From Floccularia luteovirens (lineage: Eukaryota; Basidiomycota; Agaricomycetes; Agaricales; Squamanitaceae), in NCBI GenBank assembly GCA_009739215.1, contig VSJF01000006.1, positions 930,001-994,000 of the forward strand: a DNA stretch of 64,000 nucleotides. Reading direction: 5' to 3'. Both the position numbers and the translations under genes were made by a program. Below are positions 12,009 through 23,394 of the stretch, in pieces. Below the pieces are notes generated by a model, which was given only the letters and a program-made list of their open reading frames with translations, did not search any database and was not told the DNA's origin. Numbering within the stretch: position 1 is the stretch's first letter; every line of letters starts with the position of its first letter.

Positions 12009-14392
12009 TTAGGTCATGCACTGCAATACATCGCTAGTCAGTAATGATGGGCTGACAGTGTGAGGGCCTGTCATCGTGGCTTCCCCGCCATCCATAGTCC
12101 ACTCTCTTCGTAAGGCGTTAAAAATCTCCGCGAAAGTATCTAATGAACCCTTCTCATGTACAAGCAGCAAGGTGACAATATACCCCTGACGCTTCAGCCG
12201 CATGGCAGGTTCATGGACTTCTACTCTGAACTTTGTGGGTTTCATTGTGGCGGTTATTCCGATATTAAGGATACCGCCCGCGTGACACCCCAATACACCC
12301 ATGCCTTCCGAATCTTCCAGCGATACACGGACATCCATGTTCATTATGATTCTCCTACATTCGTTCCGGGTCGTGTGAAGATCTCGAGCAGAGAGGATAC
12401 TGTGTGTTACAGGTTTGAACCTCAGAACATTGCCGAACCAACCACGTTTCGGCGAGGATGAGAATGGTGATGTAGGAGATAGAGAATTCGTGAAGGATGA
12501 GCCAGCTTCAGAAAAGGCCGGAGAAACGGGAGCTGGGTTCTTGAACTTTCTGAGCTTGGAATGCTTTCTCCGTATCGGTTCAAGTATCTGTATCTTCTTA
12601 CGCAGGTCCATATCCACACTTTCTTGGTTAGCTGGTTTCTCTCTGGGCGTCAACGGGTTTTGTGCTCTGTTGATTGAACCTGTAATGTTTTCCTTGTTCC
12701 CGGTGTCGATCTGCGGCAAGTGTTTTTTCCTTCGTAGAGTCAATGGTTGCGTTCCAGACTTATGGTCGTTGAAAGTTGTAGGCCTGTCGTGATAATCAAG
12801 AGCAACCCAGTCATTCAAAGAATCAGAGAGAGGAGTTCGTGTATTCTCTTCCAAGGTTCCTTGACCAATTGAAGTTACAGCATCAGGTGGGTTACTATTG
12901 TTGATTTGCAAAACATTGAGGTGATTGGCAATGTGATGAAAAAACTCTTGGACTCTATCATTCTGGATATCGGGAACGGTCAGAGGAGTGGATACAATCA
13001 TGGTTCGTGGTTTGGTATCGGATGACAGGCCCGGGAGAGGGGTTGGAACGCTCAACGTGATTTCTGTCTTAACTGCAGCGGGATTTCTTTGGGCAAGAAC
13101 GGAAGCCTCAGAAGAGGAGCTTTGCTTGCTGTGGTGTCGCAAGGCACTTCTAGGTGTCGGAGGTCCTGCACGAGGAGGTATATTCAATGTCAACAGATCA
13201 TTTGCCTTGGCCTGCATCGCTTTCTTCTTTTTTCGGTTGGCTCGCTCTCTAGCAATATCTTCTTCTTCCTCTGCGTAACTTTCAAGATATTTCTTCCTAT
13301 AATTAACAAGAAGATGGTAAATGCCTTTCTGCCAGTTCCGCTCGTCACTTGTGAGGCTCTTGATAATGTCGTCGTCAGAAGTACCATGCCATAGAGTACG
13401 TATGTTGGCAAATATATCAGGATCAATTGAAGCACGGTTGGTAATAGGAATAGCAATGGAATCTAAGCTAGGTGCCATTGATGCAGGTATTTTGGGAGTT
13501 TGCGACGTAAAGAACGGGTGGTTTATAATCTCAGACATCGCAATCCGTTTGTCGACCTCTGTTGTTAACATTCGCCCGATCAAGTCTTGCGCCAGAGGCT
13601 CAATGTGTGGAGGCATTACAAATGAGCCTTTCATGACCTTTTCAAGAAGGGCACCCAAATCGTCATCCTCGAAAGGTAGTCTCCCATGGAGTAGAGCATA
13701 TAGAATAACGCCGCAGGACCATATATCTGCGGCAGACCCATTATACGGACCTCCATCGATGATTTCAGGAGCAGCATAGTGTGGACTTCCGCAAGAAGTT
13801 CGAAGCATTCCTCCTTCGGTGTTTACTTGCCAGGCTGCCATACCAAAATCCGCGACTTTGATGTTAAAATCCTGATCTAAAAGAATATTCTCGGGTTTCA
13901 GGTCTCGGTGTGCAATATTAAACCTATGACAGTAATCCACAGCCGATATAATTTGCTGAAAGTAGTGTCGAGCCTCAGAGTTAGGAAGTCGGCCTTTCTT
14001 GCATATGTATTCAAAGAGTTCTCCTCCCCTTACGTATTCGAGGACCAGATATAAATCCGTGGAAGTCTCCCAGACATCATAGAGGCGCATAATATTCGGA
14101 TGATCAATTAATTTCATGACGACAATTTCTCGTTCGACCGCAAGTCTGGTGCGCTCGACTTCTTCAGCCAAACGGTTTAAAGAGACTTGAGAAGCCAAGG
14201 AAGTCTTTGAAATAATCTTGACAGCAGCATATTGACCAGTTTTTGAGTGTCGTGCGATCCTTACTCGTCCTTGTATATAGGACATAATTAGCAGTGTATC
14301 ATTATCAAAACTCAAAATCACGAACCAGAGCTTCCTTTTCCGATAGTTCTACCAACTTTCCAGAGACCAATCATCTTGGGGTCGCGTTCCAT
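12009..14392 (-). CDS. Ser/Thr protein kinase, CAMK Gin4/Hsl1/Cdr2-like
   Basis: Predicted morphogenesis/septin-checkpoint kinase of the fungal Nim1-related group. Exons 14392-14326 and 14269-12009, 775 aa. The kinase domain (about residues 9-280) is complete: glycine loop GKGSSGRV, AVKIISK lysine, HRDLKPENILL, DFGMA, CGSPHYAAPEI, DIWSCGVILYALL. A fungal Gin4-type segment follows (WHGTSDDDIIKSL, GIYHLLVNYRKKY), then a long Ser/Pro/Lys-rich region. The C-terminus (last about 120 residues, with TKFRVEVHEP and a conserved beta-rich block) resembles a KA1-type lipid-binding module. The intron splits the glycine loop; a frame starting inside the intron is open but would lack the loop, so the upstream ATG is preferred. 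Which of Gin4, Kcc4, Hsl1 or Cdr2 it matches best cannot be decided here. Confidence 0.9.
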
Positions 14393-14686
14393 TTTATGCT
14401 GCATAAGACAATGTGAGTCGTAGTCAGGCATGGAACTGGAACTGAGCAAAGAAGTAATAAGTTGTGGCTGACGGACACTTGACTGCTTAATGTCTATTTT
14501 AATTCATGCACAAGCATGAACAAATAACGCGTGCAGTAACTAGAGTCACGGGGCTTTGTGAGTTGTTGTGACTCTTTGTGGTGTGATCCTGGTGGGGCGG
14601 TTGAGTAAGTTATAACAACATATCATAATCTATTCTATTGACATTCTACTGAAACAGCCCATCTTTCTTGGTTACTTGAGAACCCA
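14393..14686. promoter_or_regulatory. Likely shared divergent promoter (kinase / LIG4)
   Basis: 294 bp separate the start codons of the minus-strand kinase and plus-strand LIG4, so both promoters must lie here or overlap. No TATA box or named transcription-factor site stands out; the assignment follows only from geometry. Confidence 0.5.
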
Positions 14687-17600
14687 ATGATGCAGCCAAC
14701 ACCTGCACCGTCATCTGCACCCAATACACCAGGGACCCAGAACATGGCCTTACCACAGGATACTATAGAGTATCATCCACCACCACAGAACGTGGACAGT
14801 GCACCTTTTGGTGTGTTAGTAGGTTTATTTGAGAAGCTTCAGGTAGAACGCAGGCATGAGAGGCGGCGGAAGCTCTTGGATGCTTGGTTCAAAGTACGCA
14901 CAACATCAATCACTTCGACAAAGATTGCAGAACAAATACTCTTGACAGCATTGGAGGACCGAAAAGGGTTATGACTTGTATCCTGTGCTTCGCCTGCTTT
15001 TGCCACAGGTATTGCAGTGCCAGAACACCTGATTAGAGATAATCTGAAGATACCTATAATTCAGAAAGACAAAGAACGCGCAGTTTATGGTCTGAAAGAA
15101 AAGAACCTCGCGAAGACTTACATTAAACTAATCCCTCTTGGTTTGAGAGATCCTGACGCGATTCGGCTGCTCAATTGGAAAAAGCCCACAGATCGATATG
15201 TATGTCATGCGAGAGGTTTATTCGGGGATTTTACCAATCAATGTTTCACAACAGAAAACGTCGGGAGATTTTTCTACAGTTTTATTTGAAGTTGTCAGCA
15301 AACGTTCTTCAGTAATCGAAGGATCTTTGTCTATTGATGAACTTAACGACATACTTGATGAATTATCAAGATGCATGGGAAAACAGTATGCAATAAAAGT
15401 TCCTTACTTTTGTGAACACGGGAAACAAGACATTTTTAGGGATGTTCAATCAAAGATCCTTCAAAGAGTCTATAATCGTACAACTGCTGAAGAACAGCGC
15501 TGGATAGTCAAAATAATCTTGAAAGGTTCTTGCTGATTTCTATCCGCGTTTTATTGATGATTAATCTATCACGAAATGAGATATGAATATATCTGTCAAA
15601 GAGACAACTATATTCTCAGTTTTTCACCCCGATGCACAAGACCTGTATAACACATGCTCAGATCTTAAAAAAGTTATCTGGGATCTATGGGATCCTTCCT
15701 TCAGATTAAATGCCGAAGTAAATATCCTTCGAGGCTTAGGTCGTTATTGTTCTAACCTTCAGTCAGGATAAAACAGTCCAGTTATTCCATGCTTTTACGC
15801 CCATGCTTTGTAAGCGACCAACCAAAAAGATCGAAGAAACTGTAAGGGCTATGGATGGATTGGAGTTCATAATCGAGGAAAAGCTCGACGGTGAAAGAAT
15901 GCAGTTGCATAGAAGAGGAAACGAGTATTTTTATTGCTCCAGGTTGATCGAGTTTTCTATTGCATTTAGTACCTTATTTTCAACTGAATTTGTTCAGGAA
16001 AGGAAAGGATTACACTTATCTATATGGAAAACACGTCGGGACCGGGAGTTTAACACCATTTATTGACGGGGCATTTGATCCCCGTATCGATGAGTACGTG
16101 GTTTCCACTTCAACTCATGTTCCTCGTTGATCTAGACCAAGTATAATTCTTGATGGCGAAATGCTAGTATGGGACCCAATATCCGAACGCAACCTTCCGT
16201 TTGGAACTCTGAAATCTGCTGCACTTGGTTAGTCTCATAGCTGAATGGTGATTATCTTTTTAACAGTGGTTGGACAGATAAATCAAAGAAGGAGCATAAC
16301 CCTCGTCCCTGCTGTAAGTTGTATGGGTTTTATCAGTTTCTATCTTGACTGGGGGACTGTATTAGTCAAGGTGTTCGATCTTCTTTATCTCAACGGGCAG
16401 CCACTTTTGCATAGATCCACCGCTTTCAGAAAGAACAATATGAGGCATTGTTTGAAAGAAATCCAAGGGCACATTGAGTTTGCCGTGGAATTCAAAGGCA
16501 ATAGTGTCAAGGACGTCAGAACAAGAATGGATGAGGTCATGGCAGCGAGAGGCGAAGGTCTCGTTATCAAACATCCTAAATCACAGTACGTTCTCAATGG
16601 TAGGAATCTGGATTGGATTAAGGTGTGTAAACCAATTTTGATTAGTTATGGTCTATTCATGTATATCATCTTCATTTTAGGTTAAACCCGAGTATATGGT
16701 AAGGAAGGTCATATAATTCATCTTTGAAATACCAAATTTTATTATCCAAGGATAACATGGGAGAAACGATGGACTTACTCGTTGTAGGTGTGTTACGAAC
16801 GTCGCACTTTCTGAAGCACCTGTATTGACACTGCTATAGCTGGATCTTATGGAACTAGAAAGCGAAGTGGTGGTGTATCGACACTCGTTTGTGCTGTTGT
16901 AGATGACAGGACTAAAGTTGATGATGATGATGATGATGATGATGAAATCAAGTTGAGCTGTTTTGCTGTGGTTTACTGCGACACGTGTTAATAAATAAAA
17001 ACTTAGATATAGCACTGTTACTCGTGTTGGATCAGGTTTGTCCTTTGCAGATTATGTCTGGGTAAGAGCAAAGCCTTGGAAGATTTGGGACCCGAAAAAT
17101 CCTCCCGAGTTTTTGCGCACTGCTAAACGCTTAAATGACGACAAAGGGGATATGTATCTGGAGCCTGAAGAGTACGTCTACTACTACAAACTTTTTCACT
17201 CCTTTAACCGAAAGTGATATTTCAGTTCGTTTATAATTAAAGTCAAAGCTGCAGAAATCATACCTTCTGGTACGTGATCTGTCCCTATTCCTTCGTTGAT
17301 ATTTCATGGTTGGTTCTCTTCTGCGTAGATACTTATCACATGGGCTTTACATTGAGGTTTCCGCGGGCAGTAGCGATTCGGGATGATTTGACTGTCGCAG
17401 ATTGTATGACTGCTTCAGGTAATGTTTTTTGTATTCAATTATATTCTCAACTAAATTCGCTTTATTAGCGGTACTGGAGAGTCCTGCGTTCAGAGAAAAA
17501 GAGGAAAATGGAGAGTGACGTAGGGTAAATAGCAAAGGTTGGTGTTTGTGAAAGAATCATGACTTACGGGTGGTGTTAGATCATCTCCGAGGAAACGCAA

Positions 17601-19215
17601 GGCAGTTACCAAAAAGGTATGTCTTTACATTTTATAGGACGTACTTAATTGCTAATCTAATTGTAGGTTGAGGTTTTACCGGGGTATATTGGACCTAAAC
17701 TGAAGGGTGTCAAAGTGGAAACAAATATATTTGAGGGGATGAAATTTGGTTAGTGGACATTGCTCCTCCTGACCAGTGGATCTGATGTCCTACACGATTA
17801 TAGTTATAATGTCTGATCCAAAATCTAGAACAGGAGAAGAGGACAGGAAGGATCTTATCAAGCTGTGCGCATTTTGTCATATCCGCTGAATGAAATTCAC
17901 TGAATAGTTGGATGTAGTATCCATGCAAACGGAGGGACTTGCGCACAAATTGCACACAATCAGTCGGAACTTTATATCGTATATGGAGGCACTGTAACGC
18001 GTTCGTTCATCATGCTCATTTACACGTCCTTTATAATTTACTGAAGCTTCGGAATAAACAGCATATGATTTGAAGCTTGTAATAAACAGAGACGTGTATG
18101 ATGTACTGAAGCCTAAATGGGTTTACGATTCTATTTCCTTGGAAAGGCCGGCGCCATTTCAGAAAAAGTGAGCAACAACATTGGTTGCTCTGTGTTTGTA
18201 ACATGTCCTATAGATATCTATTTCATGCTACTACTGCTCGTATCGCAACTGCAGAGTATAATAGCGGCAATGATGAAGACACAGATGACCAGATCATGGA
18301 TGCGAAGAGTCCTTCCCCTCCCGCAAAAGACACTGGTACCTCCTCCACTGAAGGTGTTTCAACCTCTGTGGTCGATGATATAGATCCATCGTTAGCAGAG
18401 TGGCTTGATATCGGCCCAAGGCCAGCCACTGGGGCTGATGGCGGCCAGGGTGATGAGGAGTCAGTGACTGATGAAGACTCTGACAATGCTGATGTGAGAA
18501 GTATTGCCGACGACGACGATTGGCTCGAAACCACAGGAAAAGACGAAGAGCAACTAAAAGAGGACCTGGTAAGGGACTATCTATTATTTTATTTTCTATT
18601 CACTTTATACAGGAACCCCAGGATGAGGATGTCAAGATGGGAGAGAGTATCACTGCGACGGAATACGACCAAGATTTGATCTTTAAGCATTTGTACGTCA
18701 TAAATTCTCAAATAATGTGTCTGCTTTACGTGGTCTGTTTGTTACACCAGGTGTTTTTATCTCGATACTCCAGAAAATGCCCGCAAACATGGGATGCCAG
18801 TTAAAGCGAAGAATGAGAATGAAATTGATTCAAAGTAAGGATCTAAATTTGAAGTCAATCTAATTTTAATAACACCCATATAGCTTCTCGAGGCTTAGTG
18901 CTATGATCACTGAAAATGGAGGGAGGGTTTCTGACTTGGACGAGCCCAAACTGACACATGTAATTCTGGACAAACGCGACGGAAGCCGACGTCTGGAACT
19001 TATCAAACGAACATCAAAGTACGTTTACAAATTCAAATGATCTGAGTTGTCGAGTAACCGACGAACCCCATTAGACCTAAGCGTCGTCAGCTGGTCATCT
19101 CGGAATATATACAGGCTTGTTTGGATGAAGGTACTCTACTTGATGAAGAAGGTAAGAACTGAGGTTTGTGTGAGTCGGACATGTCTGATTGATTTATGAA
19201 GATTTTGCCCCTTGA
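14687..19215 (+). CDS. LIG4: DNA ligase IV (non-homologous end joining), 28 exons
   Basis: ATP-dependent ligase sealing double-strand breaks in the nucleus with its Xrcc4/Lif1 partner. I can join 28 exons totalling 3090 nt (1029 aa); boundaries include 14687-14893, 14949-15008, 15065-15199, 15255-15525, 15581-15717, 15767-15942, 16366-16622, 16681-16698, 17007-17171, 17918-18000, 18062-18167, 18214-18568 and 19202-19215. The N-terminal DNA-binding domain includes DLYPVLRLLLP and ERAVYGLKEKNLAK. The catalytic lysine motif EEKLDGERMQLH has its Lys codon at 15881-15883. Motifs FDLLYLNG, GEGLVIKHP and WIKVKPEYMD mark the nucleotidyltransferase and OB fold. The C-terminus holds two BRCT domains (HANGGTCAQIAHNQSELY; VLKPKWVYDSI) separated by an acidic linker, ending TLLDEEDFAP. 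Apparent frame changes are all explained by introns. Confidence 0.95.
16681..16698 (+). other. LIG4: 18-nt internal microexon of LIG4
   Basis: Encodes VKPEYM, the conserved motif V region of the ligase (canonical WIKVKPEYM). It is flanked by an acceptor ending ttttag at 16680 and a donor gtaagg at 16699. Without it the protein would lose the conserved lysine, so splicing of this tiny exon is needed for activity. Confidence 0.88.
16920..16943 (+). repeat. LIG4: (GAT)8 microsatellite within LIG4 coding exon
   Basis: Eight perfect GAT triplets code for eight aspartates in a linker of the OB-fold region. In-frame trinucleotide tracts like this can change length without breaking the frame. Confidence 0.95.
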
Positions 19216-19582
19216 GGTGTAGAGTAGTAGCACGAATGTCTCAAATTGTGTATGGAATTGCAATATTATTGTCTGAGCTGAGCATGCAAGAGAGAGCCAC
19301 GAACGTCACAACTGAGATAGTCGGAGTTTCGTGACAATCGTGCCTATTGATTACCAAATTGAGCGATGCATCCTCCAGGCTTCCCTCGTCTTGTCTCTTC
19401 CTTGCTCTCCACGCTTTTTTATCCGTTTCTTACCTTTGTCCTTTCCTTCATTCGACCTTGTTGCGCGTCCTTCTTTTTTTTTTGGTCCGCCATTTCCAGT
19501 CCTAGTTCTCGTTAATTTGGTCCACAACAGCATATACAGCATTTTCGCATCTCATTAACGCACTTCAGTCTCTTGGGTTGGA
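19216..19582. other. Intergenic, LIG4 3' end and forkhead gene promoter
   Basis: About 370 bp between two same-strand genes. Pyrimidine-rich runs (19375-19500) precede the forkhead start, typical for fungal promoter/5' UTR DNA. No other feature seen. Confidence 0.5.
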
Positions 19583-22466
19583 ATGGCAAATCTCCAACTC
19601 TCTCCGATATCACAGCTTTTACATACTCTAGGTATCACGCGCGAGGATCTAAATAGGCGTAGTGACCAGATGCGCCTATTTCTAACTGCGGACGGTGCCA
19701 AATTATCACGCGATTCTGAACGCGACAACGGCAGCAGGTCGAGGTCAAACTCTGATATCCGCTCTCGCTCTCGGGCTACTACATCTTCAGTGTCTCTGAC
19801 ACGCTCTGTCTCGGGTGCTAGTACTAATTCTCTACACGAAGGTTCTCCGCCGGTCACTCCCGTCAAGTCCGAACCCCAAGAATCAGGGCTTCCTCCCAGA
19901 CAATATGATAGCATGGAGATGGTCATTGAACGCCAAAGGCGGAGTCGAAGAGACAGGAAGAGCAAGAAAAAAGAACGCGACCTATCCAGCAAAGCGCCTA
20001 TACCACATCCCCCCTCACCATCACCAAGTAACGCGTCGCAATCTGCCCCTAATCTCGATTCGTTCATGAAATCACGCGACGACCGTCGTGTCATGAGTGT
20101 AGGAGCTGATGAAACTGCTGAAACAACGCCTTCAAAGGTACCTCCAAATAACTTTACGCGTTGTCGCTCGAAAAATGATTTGTTTACATAATCTTAGGTC
20201 GATTTCCCGCCTGTTACACCTCGGAAGAGCAAATATTATAGAGACCATACCAACATAGCCTCTGGCTCACAGCCTCGAAAGGCATGTTATCATTCGTTCT
20301 TCTAAGAACCCAATCTTACTCGTATGTAATTTCAGGAGGCGTCATGCAAATCAGCTACACCCACCCCCACTCGCGCACAATCACACTCTCACGGCCAACC
20401 TATACCACAATATTATGCCTATCCACATTACATTGGATACCCGCAATACATACCTGTTCCTTACGTCCTCCCTACCGCTCAATCTGTTACGCCTAAGCGA
20501 CCACAACCCCTAACCAAAAACCAGGCTAGTTCGCCACTTCCTCCTTCCTCGCCCCCTTTAGCTTCTTCTCCGTTGTCATCACCAAATCGTCGTGTTGTAA
20601 ATCTTGTCTCTTCTCCTGGTCCAATGGGACCGATGCCCCAGGAAGACGAGTATGAAAGTTTACCATATAAACTTCCCCCAGGTCCATACTCCCCAAACAA
20701 GCCAGAGCTCTCATATGCAGCGCTAGTAGGACAGGCCATACTCTCATCACCTGAACATCGCTTGACGCTTCAAGAAATCTATGATTGGATCACTATAGTG
20801 TATCCCCATTATAAAAGAGGAGAAACAACTTGGATGAACAGCATTAGACACGTTCTAAGCACGACTGTGTGCTTCCGCAAAGTCCCAAGGGAACGGTCGT
20901 TGGGTAGGACATTGTGGGCCATATGGGATGAGGACCTTGAATGCTTCAAAGGTGGAGGTTTCAGGAAACAATTCTGTAAAGATTTCGTGAATGGGTCGGA
21001 TAGCAAGGACAAGCAGCCTAGTTCCAAAGGGAAATCAAAAGGTCGAAAGCGTAGTGACGAAGACGAGGGTGATAGTAGAAAATCAAAAAGACCTAAAAAG
21101 GAGGTAGCTGCTAAACCTCAGGATACGAGAAATAGTCCCACATTTAACACTGCTCAACTTTCCTCCCATCCCCTCTTCCCACCTACCCGGCCAACTCCTC
21201 ATCATCAACCCTATTATGAAAGTTGTGTACCACAGTTCCAACAATTACCTGCCGAAATAATCTTCCCTCCGCTACCTGCTGCAGCCGCATTCAATAGAGT
21301 CGTTGGTAATCCATCTCTTGCCTCTAGCGCTTCGTCCACCAACTCGAAGTCAATAACTACGACTTCGAAAGGTGATCGGTCAACATCTTCTCCTCAATCC
21401 GATCCTTCTACCGTATCTGTTCCGGAACTCACCCCAAATCGCGGCTCCTCCAGCCCCCCGTCATCATTTCCTTCAACAAGTGAGATGGATGTTGACATTT
21501 CCCGAGGAGACCCGTGCAATAAAAGCGAAATCAGCACTGGATCTACTTCTGATACAGCCGCACCTATTGAAAAAAGCACTTTGGATGATATCATATTTAA
21601 CGATACACTGCTGGGCCCTGTTCAATATTGGGGCGAACCTCCGAAGAGCGCGGGTACTTTACAGCCAGGAATAGAGCTGCTCAACTTTGATGAATCATCT
21701 TCTGAAGAAGACCTTGTAGTCAAGGATAAGGAGAATGTTGTTTCGAAGTCGTCGACAAATCCAAAGGTATATTTTAATGTTTTGTTTCGCTAATTTGTGA
21801 ATTAACTTGTGCTCCTTCAAGATTTTTGCTTTACCACCCCCACCTGCTTCTCCACTAAATAACAGGAATAAATCTCTTCCAAATGATACTAAGAAACAGG
21901 ATTCCCGAGCCCCATCCACGCCACCACCGATTCCAGAGATGCCTTCTACTCCTCCCAGAAGCGCTAACAAACTCCAACTGTCTTCTGTGAGGACTCCCAT
22001 CTCACACAAGGGCTTGCATATGAGCCCAACAGCAAGCCTCTTGCATTATAAATCCAACCTCGATCCACCACCTACATTGAAGTTTGATGTTAGTTCTAGT
22101 GTTTTAGGCCTGTCCAGACAAGGCATTGAAGATGATGATGTGGATCCCATGCGAACCCCTCGTAAACGTACTTCAAGCTCTGGAGGAGGGTTGCCTCCTG
22201 TAACCCCAAAGAAGCTCATCTTTTCGACGGGTTTGAATGAGTCGCCTTTCCGCACGCCTTCAAGGGGTTTGGGCATATCTCCATTCCGTACTCCCGGTTC
22301 ACGCTCTATTTTCGACCCGCATGACCCTAGAACCATGTTAGATGAGGAGCTCAATCGGATGGGTAATGGAGAAAGCCCAGGTGGACTATTCGGGAAAGGT
22401 ACTGGCTCCTTGCTTTATGACAGTCCCGATTTCGGTAGCCCAGGGAAATACGCTCGCTGGTGGTAG
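19583..22466 (+). CDS. Forkhead-box transcription factor
   Basis: Nuclear DNA-binding regulator of the winged-helix forkhead class. Exons 19583-20137, 20198-20281, 20336-21766 and 21822-22466; 2715 nt, 904 aa. The forkhead domain begins near 20675 (KPELSYAALVGQAILSS), continues LTLQEIYDWI, the recognition helix WMNSIRHVLSTTVCFRKV, and wing residues GRTLWAIWD. It is preceded by a Ser/Arg/Pro-rich region and a Tyr/Pro-rich stretch and followed by basic KRSDEDE/KKRPKK-like nuclear-localisation sequence, then Ser/Thr/Pro-rich tail with many TP/SP sites (SPFRTPGSR, SPFRTPSR), which suggests control by cyclin-dependent kinase. No FHA domain is visible, so it is unlike yeast Fkh1/2 and nearer the Sep1/FoxM type; exact orthology is open. 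Intron 2 has a GC donor. Confidence 0.9.
20282..20335 (+). other. Non-canonical GC-AG intron in the forkhead gene
   Basis: Between ...CCTCGAAAG and GAGGCGTC the only intron that keeps the frame starts gcatgt and ends tttcag, 54 nt, the same size class as its GT-AG neighbours. Exon 2 is then 84 nt (28 codons) and exon 3 reads straight into the forkhead domain. Confidence 0.7.
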
Positions 22467-23394
22467 TGAAGGATTACCCCAGAAAGATGATAACGACTGC
22501 TATGATCTATTATCTGGATGATTTTAGTTATAATCTTTTCCTTTTTTTCTTCGTACCAACTGGCTTGTTTCTGTTGATTTTTATGAGTTTGATCTATATG
22601 TCGTTATGTTCTTCGTCGTAACTCTGTACAACTAGTAGTCTCATTTCGCATTTAGCATCACAATGTCAGTTGATGTATTCTTAGTGATAGATGGACAGAG
22701 ACTTGTTCTTAATCAAAATTTGTATACCAATCATCACTGTTGCCTATAAGTTTATAATTATCAAGAACGATAAAAACAGAATCCATATGCGCAATTGTTT
22801 GAATTAAATCAGTGAACAATAGAAAGGAGGTGTACAGAACAAAACTATGAGACTAAATAGTTGATCTGTGGAGTTTAGAGGTCAGCTCAAGAACAACGAA
22901 CGTTTGGAGTTGAATATGGATCAGCTGGCTGTTCTTAGTTTTGAAATATAGTTTCCCCATTGCCATAGCTCAGGGTTTGGTGTGTGTTCACATCCCATAA
23001 GAAAAAGTACGGAAAATCAAAACTTACCCAAATTACAACTGAAAGTACATCCTGTGAAGACAAAAAAAAAGATTGTAAGCATATTATCAAGAGCAAAAAG
23101 ACAAGTTCAGAAGTGCAAGTATTTGGCTGTTTGCTCTACCAATCGTCATAGATGTCTACGACTGGGGCGGCAAGAAATCATCATGAAATGAGATTTGAAA
23201 AGGACTTACCATTCAAAGTTCAAACTGTACGGAACCTGGAAAATAAAAAGCTGAACTTGAGAAAATGAAATTTATACGGACGGTGGCGTGGGAATATGTG
23301 AGCTTGACTCGTCTTGGTCATCAAGCTTTGGAAACTGGTCGCTCTCACCTTTTCCTGCAGACCACTCCTCCGTTTTTGCTACTATCTAGGTATA
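22467..23394. other. Intergenic region between forkhead gene and SF3B1/Hsh155
   Basis: About 930 bp holding the 3' UTR of the forkhead gene and the promoter of the splicing-factor gene. AT-rich. The splicing-factor frame stays open upstream to 23314 without an ATG and there is a tag just before the chosen start, so an additional short 5' exon of that gene could lie in 23000-23390. I cannot identify one, nor any RNA gene. Confidence 0.45.

Noticed and set aside
14949..15008. Apparent frameshift in LIG4 after the first exon
   Set aside because: Explained by an intron 14894-14948 ending cttgacag; the joined protein reads AWFKHWRTEKGYDLYP, which fits the family.
15200..15254. Second apparent frame change in LIG4
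   Set aside because: A standard GT-AG intron (gtatgt...caacag) restores a conserved reading KTSGDFSTVLFEVV.
16677..17015. Minus-strand 112-codon frame
   Set aside because: Antisense to well-supported LIG4 exons; the Ile run is the complement of the (GAT)8 tract.
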